The notes beneath the pieces were generated by a model. The model was not told the origin of the DNA. It did no database searches and saw only the letters and a program-made list of their open reading frames with translations. A program made the translations under genes and the position numbers. Shown piece by piece: positions 34,115-41,899 of a stretch of 64,000 nt of DNA (positions are counted from its first letter, which is position 1; each line of letters begins with the position of its first letter). The stretch is from Bacteroidota bacterium (GTDB taxonomy: Bacteria; Bacteroidota; Bacteroidia; UKL13-3). The stretch spans positions 62,001 to 126,000 of the forward strand of contig JAUXUD010000027.1 in the NCBI GenBank assembly GCA_030680835.1, given 5' to 3'.

Positions 34115-35050
34115 TTACATTTGCTTATTTTTTTCTTCTTTCGCAAACATCATGGCCTGAATTTGTCTCATGGTTTTTTCCATGCCATCCGGACTGCCAT
34201 CAAGGAATATCACATTGCCCTTTCCGTATTCAGCAAAATTCTTAACCGCTTCAACCCACATGCTGAACAAAATTACATTGGTATCGAGGTTCGCCTGTTT
34301 CATTTCGGTAGCGGCCTGCGACATGCCTTTGGCAACAGCTTCACGGAATAATGCTACCCCTTCACCACGCAATAAAGCAGCTTGTTTTTCCGCTTCCGCA
34401 GAAATTTTAATCGCATTCCCTTCTGCTTCGGCGGCTTTTGTTTTAGTAATCAGCAAAGCCTGACCTTCATTTTCAGCGGCTGCTTTTAAATTGTTGGAGG
34501 CCACCACCCTGCTCATGCTCTCAATAATGGCCTGATCGAAGGTGATGTCATTGATTTGCAAATCCTGTAGATGATAACCCCAATCAGACAATACATGATC
34601 AATCTGGTCTTTCACAAAATCAACAATTTCTTTACGTGAAGCCAAAACCTCTGCCTGTTTTTTAGAAGCCACAAATGCCCGGATACTTCCTTCAATGGTA
34701 CGGATTAAAGCCTGCATCAAATCTTTTTCACTATAAAACTTGAACGCTACTTTTTGAATGGTTTCATCTTGCTTATCCAGCACACTAAACAGCAACATCG
34801 ATTTAAAATATACATTGGCCTGATCGATAGTAACCGCCTGAAATTCGAGTTCAACAGATTTGTTTTGAATAGAAATAATTTTATAAACCTGTTCGATAAT
34901 GGGTATTTTAAAATTAAACCCCGGAGGCAATATCCGGCGGTATTTACCAAACAGCGTAATCACGGCAACGGTTCCTTGTTGCACGGTTTGTATGGAAGAA
35001 AAAAGGATGATAACACCCAATAAAAGTAAACTTAAAAAATAGTATGACAT
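34115..35050 (-). CDS. SPFH/band-7 (stomatin-prohibitin-like) membrane protein
   Basis: A 311-residue protein with one N-terminal membrane helix (YYFLSLLLLGVIILFSSIQ), followed by the SPFH domain: VQQGTVAVITLFGKYRRIL, PPGFNFKIPIIEQVYKI, the strands up to ~residue 150, then a long charged helix (AEAEGNAIKISAEAEKQAAL) typical of flotillin/prohibitin family members. These proteins oligomerise into membrane microdomain rings and often partner with membrane proteases such as FtsH/HflK-HflC. No NfeD or protease gene is adjacent. It is transcribed alone, convergent with the ACBP gene. Confidence 0.88.
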   Translation of the reverse strand: MSYYFLSLLLLGVIILFSSIQTVQQGTVAVITLFGKYRRILPPGFNFKIPIIEQVYKIISIQNKSVELEFQAVTIDQANVYFKSMLLFSVLDKQDETIQKVAFKFYSEKDLMQALIRTIEGSIRAFVASKKQAEVLASRKEIVDFVKDQIDHVLSDWGYHLQDLQINDITFDQAIIESMSRVVASNNLKAAAENEGQALLITKTKAAEAEGNAIKISAEAEKQAALLRGEGVALFREAVAKGMSQAATEMKQANLDTNVILFSMWVEAVKNFAEYGKGNVIFLDGSPDGMEKTMRQIQAMMFAKEEKNKQM

Positions 35051-35167
35051 GGTTTTTGAAGATTAAGAGTTTAAAATGTAGTGGTAATTTTAATGAGCAA
35101 TGATACAATATTTTTGAGTAAGGAAGCTGTTAAAATTTAGATCCGAATGGAAGCATCAGCGTAAAAA

Positions 35168-35878
35168 TTACTTATGAAACTCCGGTATGATATAAATTCC
35201 CGCTGAAAAGTAAAAGATGCCAACACTTACATTTCTTATATAACCTGAAGGCACTGTGCTGCTGCCCTGCTTAACTTTAGTATTAGATAAAGGTTTAGTT
35301 CCCTGATATTGATAGGATAATTCAAAAATTGCTCCCATTTTACCATTAAAAGGAATTCTGGCCCCATTGCTGATACAGAAAACATAGGCATAGTCAAAAC
35401 CACTTTGAACCGTAGTGGTTTCGATTGCAGGTGCTTGTCCCTGCAAAGAAGTTGAGGCTACCGTTTGAACTGAAGCATTTAAAATTTGTGTGCCGGCTAA
35501 GCCTGCACCTACACTGAAAAAATAATGATTATCAAAAATATTATACTGAAAATGCAGGGTGCTTCCAATAGACATAAATGGCCGGTAAGTGCGTTGGAGC
35601 ACTTTTTCATTAGCTACTTCTGTGGCAGGATTTGCATTGTAGATATAAAATAATTTTGACTGCAAGGCGTAGTTTCCAAAATGATCTTCCGCATAAACAT
35701 TCAACTGGTAACCGGAATTTTGAGATAAAACTGTTATTCGATCCGAACCTTTATCGCTATTTAAATTTACCTGATGCAATGCAAAATCAGGTCCGCCGCT
35801 CACACCAAATTCAGTTTGAGCACTGCACAAGTAGCACGATACCGTGAAAAACAAAATAATGATCAATTTACTTTTCAT
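35168..35878 (-). CDS. Unknown beta-rich envelope protein, module B copy 2
   Basis: A ~236-residue exported protein (signal peptide MKSKLIIILFFTVSCYLCSA-Q). The mature part is built of amphipathic strands rich in aromatic and small residues and ends in a strand-like YFSAGIYIIP, consistent with an outer-membrane beta-barrel-like fold; no named family is recognised. It is paralogous to the protein at 36640-37374 (shared EFGVSGG/EVGINIG start, YRPF/YKPF, NGARIPFN/NGVRIPFN, FELSYQ/LELSYI). I set the start at 35878, where the signal peptide begins; the longer reading to 35935 overlaps the upstream gene by more. At 35878 it overlaps that gene's stop by 11 bases, so the two are translationally coupled. 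Confidence 0.72.
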   Translation of the reverse strand: MKSKLIIILFFTVSCYLCSAQTEFGVSGGPDFALHQVNLNSDKGSDRITVLSQNSGYQLNVYAEDHFGNYALQSKLFYIYNANPATEVANEKVLQRTYRPFMSIGSTLHFQYNIFDNHYFFSVGAGLAGTQILNASVQTVASTSLQGQAPAIETTTVQSGFDYAYVFCISNGARIPFNGKMGAIFELSYQYQGTKPLSNTKVKQGSSTVPSGYIRNVSVGIFYFSAGIYIIPEFHK

Positions 35879-36395
35879 GCGTAATGCTTGGCTCAGGCCC
35901 TGAATTGAAGGCAACATTTTGGGGTAATAGCACAACCTTATGCGTACGGATCAGCTGAAATTGTGGAATAAGAAAGGCCCACAACGGACTGCTTGCCATA
36001 ATGGCTATTGCAGCACCCCTATCTCCGGTATAATTTCTATGGAGCAGCAATAAGGTACTGAAAACAGCTACATTGAATACGGTAATATAGTATACGGGTT
36101 GAAAGATTTTTCGTGATGTACGGTAAGGTTTAAATTGGATCGTATCTATGTTTTTATAAGCGTAAAATCCTGCCTTTTTAAAATAAAGTCCTCCCGAATC
36201 AAGCTCAGCGATCTGATCCTTGAATTTTATTCTTTGGGGTTCGCGTGTAATTACTGTAACATTGGTTTTATAGAACCTGATGCGATAATCTTGTTTTGTG
36301 ATACTGTCATACACATACACGTATTGTTCCTGAGCAACAACCTTTGAGGATATAATAATGAGGCCAAAAAATATCAAAAAAATAATTTTATTCAT
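35868..36395 (-). CDS. Unknown membrane protein, module A copy 2
   Basis: A 175-residue protein with signal peptide MNKIIFLIFFGLIIISSKVVA-Q, a compact extracytoplasmic beta domain (~24-95; YVYVYDSITKQDYRIRFYKT, GLYFKKAGFYAYKNID) and two hydrophobic helices (PVYYITVFNVAVFSTLLLL and IAIMASSPLWAFLIPQF). It is clearly paralogous to the protein at 37379-37918 through the segment V-Y-D-S ... Y-K-T-N-V-T-V ... K-N-I-D. No function can be assigned. It is the first gene of a tandemly duplicated A-B pair; the following B gene starts within its last codons. Confidence 0.75.
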   Translation of the reverse strand: MNKIIFLIFFGLIIISSKVVAQEQYVYVYDSITKQDYRIRFYKTNVTVITREPQRIKFKDQIAELDSGGLYFKKAGFYAYKNIDTIQFKPYRTSRKIFQPVYYITVFNVAVFSTLLLLHRNYTGDRGAAIAIMASSPLWAFLIPQFQLIRTHKVVLLPQNVAFNSGPEPSITHEK

Positions 36396-36639
36396 AAAGA
36401 ATATAATTTATATAATTTTATCAGGGTGTTTGAAGTAGTAAAAATTCTCAACATATTTGAACCTAATGAATAAGATTTCAATACTTACACAATAATTTAA
36501 TTACTTAAATACTTTAATGATTTTCTCCCCAACCACAGTTATCTCAGGATAATAAAAATACCTATTACCATGCAAACTGTTGAATAAATTTATTCATAAT
36601 CAAATGTAATAACAATTACTTGAAACTATTAATCGTTTT

Positions 36640-37374
36640 TTATGATTTAAGTTTGATTTTACCGATCCTATAATAGAGCCCTCCTGAAACACTAAATACA
36701 CCCGCGGTAATTTCTGTTTTTGTAAATGGTGTTACAGGGTTTTTCGCAATGCTTTCATTTATATAATATTTTACTAAAGGATTTAAAGTTTGAATAATAT
36801 ATGATAATTCAAGAGTTAATCCCAGGTTTTTATTAAACGGAATTCTTACTCCATTGTTAAAACAGTACACAGTAGCAAGGGCAAAATTACTTTCATAAAC
36901 ATATGTTATTGTTTTGGGTAAAGGAAACTGTGCATAATTATATTGATAAAGGGTTTGTATTGAATAATTCATAATTCTCGTTGAAGAAAAACCTAAACCT
37001 AAGCTAAGAAAATAAAAATTATTAAAAAAATTGAATTTTAAATTGCCGCTTCCTCCAAGAGAAACAAATGGTTTATAAACAGCCTGAATGATCGTTTCTG
37101 TAGCATAACAACTTCCATCCTCGTAACAATGCTCAAATGTTGGATCTGAAATTGTATTGTTGATATAGAATAATTTAACCTGAACAGCTACTACATTATA
37201 CCTTTTTTCAGCATTCAAGTTTATTTCAAAGCCTTTATTATTGTTTACAATTTCAGTACCTAACTTAGTTAAAATGACAGACGAATACCCGATATTAATA
37301 CCCACTTCTGTTTGTGCCCTTGATTGGTGGCATAATATAAAAAGGCCAATTATCAATTGAATACTTGCTTTCAT
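36640..37374 (-). CDS. Unknown beta-rich envelope protein, module B copy 1
   Basis: A ~244-residue exported protein (signal peptide MKASIQLIIGLFILCHQSRA-Q), paralogous to the protein at 35168-35878. It shares the same order of beta strands and landmarks (NNGVRIPFNKN, LTLELSYI, GGLYYRIG at the C-terminus). It looks like a small outer-membrane or surface beta-barrel, but no family is recognised. The start is set at the ATG at 37374, five bases after the stop of the A-copy gene (37379); the alternative start at 37398 would overlap it. Confidence 0.72.
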   Translation of the reverse strand: MKASIQLIIGLFILCHQSRAQTEVGINIGYSSVILTKLGTEIVNNNKGFEINLNAEKRYNVVAVQVKLFYINNTISDPTFEHCYEDGSCYATETIIQAVYKPFVSLGGSGNLKFNFFNNFYFLSLGLGFSSTRIMNYSIQTLYQYNYAQFPLPKTITYVYESNFALATVYCFNNGVRIPFNKNLGLTLELSYIIQTLNPLVKYYINESIAKNPVTPFTKTEITAGVFSVSGGLYYRIGKIKLKS

Positions 37375-37378
37375 TGTA

Positions 37379-37918
37379 TTAACGGAATGGGGAAACATTA
37401 CCTGACGATTTAAAAACAGCGCTTTTAGTCTTTATAACTTGTTTATGTGGAACTCTAAATCCAATAATTACCCGAGGAATTACAAATGCCCAAATTGGAC
37501 TTGTTAAAATCACAAAACCAGTCAATCCAATCATATATCGGGTCTCCTTATAGTGTTTGAAAGCTGTATAATATGTTAAGTATAATACACCATTTAGAAC
37601 GGATAAATAATAAATACGTTGAAAAATACTTCGTGCTAAGTGATAAGGTATAAAACTTACACTATCAATGTTTTTATAAGAATAGAACCCCTTAATTTCA
37701 AAATATATACCATTTGAATCAATAGCAATAATTTTATCATTAAACTTCTCCTTTTCAGGCGTGTATGCAAGCACTGTTACATTGGTTTTGTAATACCTGA
37801 TGCAGTAATCATGTTTTGAGGTACTATCATACACATATGCAAATTGTTCCTGAGCAAAAATTTGTGAACATATACCTGTAGCTAAAATAAAAAATACAAT
37901 AGATAATTTGCTCTTCAT
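37379..37918 (-). CDS. Unknown membrane protein, module A copy 1
   Basis: A 179-residue protein with signal peptide MKSKLSIVFFILATGICSQI-FAQ, an extracytoplasmic domain (FAYVYDSTSKHDYCIRYYKT, GIYFEIKGFYSYKNID) and two membrane helices (YYLSVLNGVLYLTYY and MIGLTGFVILTSPIWAFVIP). It is the paralogue of the 35868-36395 protein and begins the 5' A-B pair. The upstream spacer holds the 124-bp palindromic repeat (37965-38088), about 47 bases before the ATG. Confidence 0.75.
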   Translation of the reverse strand: MKSKLSIVFFILATGICSQIFAQEQFAYVYDSTSKHDYCIRYYKTNVTVLAYTPEKEKFNDKIIAIDSNGIYFEIKGFYSYKNIDSVSFIPYHLARSIFQRIYYLSVLNGVLYLTYYTAFKHYKETRYMIGLTGFVILTSPIWAFVIPRVIIGFRVPHKQVIKTKSAVFKSSGNVSPFR

Positions 37919-37964
37919 TTTTAAGGATTATTCAATTATTAATTAGTGTCTATCCATATAGTCA

Positions 37965-38088
37965 GGAGTCTGAGCTAGAATGTTCTCTGGCAAGGCTTGC
38001 GAAGTCACCAAAAAGCGCAGTGTACTAGTGTACATGAGCATTTTTGGGGATGAGCATAACGCAGCCAGAGGACATTATAGACAGACTC
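37965..38088. repeat. 124-bp imperfect palindromic repeat, copy 2 (inverted)
   Basis: Reverse complement of the element at 4497-4620, same length with about nine differences. Ends GGAGTCTGA and TCTGTCTATAATG; the core GTACACTAGTACA is near-palindromic. The element's last bases supply the TAG stop codon of the gene at 38088-38669, suggesting insertion at that gene's 3' end or loss of its original stop. Confidence 0.8.
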
Positions 38089-38669
38089 TAATTAAACACT
38101 CCAAATTCCCAGTTCAGTTCTGTTTCCAAAATAGTTTTTTCCTCAGGTGTTAATCGGATATAGATTACATTCTGGCCGGCCCATGCTTCGTTGGGACCAA
38201 AGCACAAATGAAATTGCTCCTTGCCTCCCTTTGCCATTTCTTTGCAAATGACATTAAAAAAGGTACCGTCAATCCAGTCTTCGTTATAGGCCGGATCGTA
38301 TTTAATTTTTTTGCCGTTGCTCATAAAACTTACGGTAACCGGACCTTCATCACTGCGCCATGTTTCTACCATATCGGTGGCGATAAATTGTCCGTTTGAG
38401 GCATCGGTAAAGGCTTCCAGGAGCCGGCAATAAACTTCATTGCCGGGAGATACATCTGCCTCCAGATCAATATCCAATACTTTGGTTTTGTCCTGAATGG
38501 CAATTCCCAGATCATCGTAACTCCTTCCGGGTTTATAATCCAGTTCAAAGATTTCTGCGTATTCTTTTTTCCTGATCTGGTATAAGGTTTCTAAAAGTTC
38601 AACATCCGATAAATTCTGATACTCTTTAAAAAAACCTGCTTTGCGTAGTATGGGAAGATGATGGCTCAT
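38088..38669 (-). CDS. Hypothetical cytosolic protein
   Basis: A 193-residue soluble protein without signal peptide or membrane helix. It is acidic, with a helical N-terminal part (YQNLSDVELLETLYQIRKKE, ~20-40), DDLGIAIQDKTKV and then a mixed alpha/beta part with many aromatic residues (VETWRSDEGPVTV, NVICKEMAKGGKEQFHL, LNWEFGVFN). Several features (small acidic protein, isolated) resemble immunity or SMI1/Imm-like proteins, but that is a weak inference and no toxin gene is adjacent. Its stop codon lies inside the 124-bp repeat. Confidence 0.65.
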   Translation of the reverse strand: MSHHLPILRKAGFFKEYQNLSDVELLETLYQIRKKEYAEIFELDYKPGRSYDDLGIAIQDKTKVLDIDLEADVSPGNEVYCRLLEAFTDASNGQFIATDMVETWRSDEGPVTVSFMSNGKKIKYDPAYNEDWIDGTFFNVICKEMAKGGKEQFHLCFGPNEAWAGQNVIYIRLTPEEKTILETELNWEFGVFN

Positions 38670-38814
38670 ATTTGTGTTACATTAGTAAGAAATTAACAGA
38701 TTAACAAAAACATCAGTACAATTTTTAACACCAGAATCCTGTCTGAGTTTTACAAATGAGGGTTCTAACGTGCTGGAAAATTACATTATATATTTAGAAT
38801 TCCCATATTTTCAA

Positions 38815-39444
38815 TTAATTAACTGAGCCACCGATTTCGATAATCACCCGATTTCCCATTTTTTCAAATGAAAAACCATCATAACTCATATTAGTTTGAC
38901 TCGTATCCGGATTGTTAATGTGATATCGCTTATACGTAGATTTTTTTTTGGTTGAAACTCCTTTTTCATACCATCCGTTATCTATACATTCCGAATATTT
39001 TAAATCAAATCCACTGCCTTCAAAAAAAGTTTGTGCCAGCCATTTTGCCTTTTCAGTGAGTGCCAGGGTATCGGTAAAAGGAATGGAAGAACTTAGTTTG
39101 GCGAGATAGGTAAAATGATTACAACCTCCAATATGTAACCATAGCGTATCACCGTTACTCAATACAGCTGTTGCCTGTTTTAATTTATTGCTGTAAGAAA
39201 CATCCAGTTGGGGATCAAATTTTAAAATTGCTTCCGTTGTAAATTGACAGGAATTGGTATCAAAAACACAATTTGAATAATCATTTTCGTTTACATCCGA
39301 TTCTCCATTAACAGCATTCGGATCCGGAATTTGCACAGAATCTTTTTTTGCAGCAGATTCATCATACTTAAATTTATAGGAATTATCTTCACAACTAATT
39401 AATAAATTGGCGCAAATGATTAGTGTCAAAATTCTTAGTTTCAT
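38815..39444 (-). CDS. Hypothetical lipoprotein
   Basis: A 209-residue predicted lipoprotein: signal MKLRILTLIICANLLISC with lipobox LISC, followed by an acidic linker (SAAKKDSVQIPDPNAVNGES). The C-terminal domain (~60-205) is alpha/beta with a conserved-looking core (CNHFTYLAKLSSSIPFTD, AKWLAQTFFEGSGFDL) and no known family. It is presumably outer-membrane or periplasmic. It is transcribed alone; the GCTACAAAGAAAC repeat (39459-39545) lies directly upstream. Confidence 0.7.
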   Translation of the reverse strand: MKLRILTLIICANLLISCEDNSYKFKYDESAAKKDSVQIPDPNAVNGESDVNENDYSNCVFDTNSCQFTTEAILKFDPQLDVSYSNKLKQATAVLSNGDTLWLHIGGCNHFTYLAKLSSSIPFTDTLALTEKAKWLAQTFFEGSGFDLKYSECIDNGWYEKGVSTKKKSTYKRYHINNPDTSQTNMSYDGFSFEKMGNRVIIEIGGSVN

Positions 39445-39458
39445 ATTTAAAATTTCTC

Positions 39459-39545
39459 TTCTTTGTTCAACTTCGTTTCTTTGTTTCTTTGTAGCAACTG
39501 GAATGTTTATGGGCTACAAAGGAGGAACAAAGAAACAAAGAATAA
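39459..39545. repeat. GCTACAAAGAAAC hairpin repeat, copy 3
   Basis: CTTCGTTTCTTTGTTTCTTT then GTAGC on the left faces GGGCTACAAAGGAGG and AACAAAGAAACAAAG on the right around AACTGGAATGTTTATG. It contains an extra internal duplication of the CTTTGTTTCTTTG word compared with copies 1 and 2. Confidence 0.7.
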
Positions 39546-39570
39546 TTAAATAAATTATCAATTATACAAA

Positions 39571-39608
39571 CACAAAAAGCCCCGACTTGTCAGTGGACAA
39601 GACGGGGC
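39571..39608 (-). terminator. Rho-independent terminator of the LruC gene
   Basis: GCCCCGTCTTGTC and GACAAGTCGGGGC (minus strand) form a stable stem with a short CACT loop, followed by TTTTT. It sits 37 bases downstream of the stop at 39645. Confidence 0.9.
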
Positions 39609-39644
39609 CAAATGCTTTGTAAAGGTTGGATGCTTGGTTTATCT

Positions 39645-41759
39645 TTAGTATATGTTAGCCGCATTGCGGTAACCAGTTCCGTTTGTATACCAGTCGTTGT
39701 AAAGGGTACCACCACTGCTTACCCAGGTTGCGAACTTTAAATAAGCGGTATTGATGTCTGCTTTTTCGACTGGATAGCTATAGTTTGCAGGAATATTGAT
39801 GGCCCATGGATATCTTCCGTCGTTGCTTACATAAGTATCTCCGTTTCCAATATTGGTCGCATCATTATAGCTTCCAAATAAACTGGTATTGGCTAAATCG
39901 GTTGGCAACTGTCCGGGTAAATGAATTTCATATCCTCTTCCAAAACCACTGGTTCCATTCCAGATAAATGGATTGTATCCGCTTAATCCGAAACTTGCTA
40001 AACTCGGTGCGCCACTTACGTTAAATGCTACAGTATAAGTTATTGATGAACTGGTTGGCCATGCAGGAACGGTATTCCAGTTTGTCATTGCAGCACGCAT
40101 ATCGTTGAAGATTACAAGTACTGCTTTGGTTTGGCCTGCTTCTAAAGTTGCTCCGGTTACACCACTAACGCTTGAACGGTTTATTGGGAACTGCACTGCA
40201 AATCCATTATTAAAACTGCCACCTGTTGCACGTAATACATAAGTTGCTTCAACTCTAACTACATTATTGGCTGCATTGGTAATAACATTATAATTGTATG
40301 CAATAACCACATCATTTAAATCATAATCTCCTTTTGATGGCCATAAATCTTCAAAGGCAACACTTGAGGTTCCGTAAGGATTGCAAAATGCTTTATTGGG
40401 GTCGCTTGGGTAACAATCATTTGCATCGCAAACACCGTCACCATCAGTATCCGTTACCGGAGGAACTCCGTTACCTGCAGGGTTACAAGCACTGATGGGA
40501 ATAAACAGACTGCAGCTTTGTGAGGCACCACCACTAATGCTTGCGTTAAATAATGCTTCAATGCCATTTAAATCGCAATAGTTTTGTGCACCGTTTACCA
40601 AGCCCGAAGTATTTCCTTTTGAGTGGTCAATTACTTTAATCAATGAAGTAGTTCCCATACCGGTAATGGTTCCGTTTACCTGGATATCCAAAGTATGCAG
40701 CATGGCACCATTGTATTGTTTGAATACCTGATTTGAACCTCCGTCAACAGTTGATTCCTGATCACATTTTATATAACCGTAGTTATGGAAAGTTCCATTG
40801 TTCTGGAAATCGTCGTGTACGATTAATTTACAATTATTCGTAAATGTTGCGTTAGCACTATTGATTAATTTTTCTGCTACTTCTATTGAACCATTATTTG
40901 TTATAACACAACTTCCATTGGGATTAAAGTCTTTACCAAAAGTACAGGTTCCGTTATTTTCGAAAGTTGCTGTTGAGTTCACATTAAAGTTGCTTCCGCT
41001 AACCACTGTAACAGTTCCATAATTGGTAAATGAACCTTCGTCAACCGGAGTTGTTCCGGTAAAAGTTATGTTACCTGTTCCGGTAATAATTAACTGAGCA
41101 GTACTGCTGCTAAATTCAAGATTATCGATGGTACCGGTTCCACAAATACGAACAATGGCTGTACCGTCAATGGTTAGTTTGCTGATGTTAATAGAACTAC
41201 CGGTTAAACATTTTGTTCCACTGGTATAAGTTAAATTTCCACTTGCATTGTATACAGTAGCAGTACAACCTGTTGAACAATCCGGGCCGGGACCTGATTT
41301 GCCTAATTTAACATTTGCACTTGCAGTAAAAGTTGCATTCACCGCGTTATTAATAATTGAAACTTTTTCAATGGTTTTGGATTGATCCGGTGACACCTTC
41401 ACCAAATAAAATTCTGTGATGATGTTCGCTGTATTTATTTTTGCTTCAAAAGGTTTTGAAACGGATACAGGACCTTCAGCCAATTTGATTCCGCCATTAC
41501 CAGGATTTCCATTATAAACCATCACCTTGTGAATGGTTCCGCCAAAACGATTGTCAGTTGAGCTGATTTTTACATTTACATTGCGTGACATCTCCCACTT
41601 AAATCCTGCTGGTACTTTAATATCACTCATTTTATCTGCTTTACTGTTTATAGCAGTAATGTTTCCATTCGTAGAGGACTCATTATTTGTTATGAGCTCT
41701 TTCTTGCAAGCAGTTAATGCTAATGTGGCCAGGGCTAAGAAAATAATTAAGTTTTTCAT
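39645..41759 (-). CDS. LruC-domain lipoprotein
   Basis: A ~704-residue exported protein. The lipoprotein signal MKNLIIFLALATLALTAC (lipobox LTAC) is followed by Ser/Thr/Asn-rich beta-helix-like strands (~150-440) with many repeated T-x-N-G-T-I-T-N words. The C-terminal ~250 residues form an LruC domain: SVAFEDLWPSKGDYDLNDVV, RATGGSFNNGFAVQFP, FGRGYEIHLPGQLPTDLA, NDGRYPWAINIP and VEKADINTAYLKFATWV. LruC proteins are known Bacteroidota surface lipoproteins of unknown exact role. A TDTDGDGVCDANDCYP segment resembles a calcium-binding thrombospondin-type repeat. The start is the lipoprotein ATG at 41759. Confidence 0.86.
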   Translation of the reverse strand: MKNLIIFLALATLALTACKKELITNNESSTNGNITAINSKADKMSDIKVPAGFKWEMSRNVNVKISSTDNRFGGTIHKVMVYNGNPGNGGIKLAEGPVSVSKPFEAKINTANIITEFYLVKVSPDQSKTIEKVSIINNAVNATFTASANVKLGKSGPGPDCSTGCTATVYNASGNLTYTSGTKCLTGSSINISKLTIDGTAIVRICGTGTIDNLEFSSSTAQLIITGTGNITFTGTTPVDEGSFTNYGTVTVVSGSNFNVNSTATFENNGTCTFGKDFNPNGSCVITNNGSIEVAEKLINSANATFTNNCKLIVHDDFQNNGTFHNYGYIKCDQESTVDGGSNQVFKQYNGAMLHTLDIQVNGTITGMGTTSLIKVIDHSKGNTSGLVNGAQNYCDLNGIEALFNASISGGASQSCSLFIPISACNPAGNGVPPVTDTDGDGVCDANDCYPSDPNKAFCNPYGTSSVAFEDLWPSKGDYDLNDVVIAYNYNVITNAANNVVRVEATYVLRATGGSFNNGFAVQFPINRSSVSGVTGATLEAGQTKAVLVIFNDMRAAMTNWNTVPAWPTSSSITYTVAFNVSGAPSLASFGLSGYNPFIWNGTSGFGRGYEIHLPGQLPTDLANTSLFGSYNDATNIGNGDTYVSNDGRYPWAINIPANYSYPVEKADINTAYLKFATWVSSGGTLYNDWYTNGTGYRNAANIY

Positions 41760-41899
41760 GGTTTTAATATTTCCCTCGGTATTGCCAAAAGGAAGCCAGG
41801 ACATGTATATGTCTGATTATTAGACCATAAAAATAATTGGAGCTTGATGGATTAATCCCAAAATGAAACAAAAAGACCCGAATTTGTATTTAAAGATTC

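Noticed and set aside
38088-38669. Toxin-immunity assignment of the 193-aa protein
   Set aside because: No toxin gene or LXG/WXG partner next to it; the composition alone is not enough.
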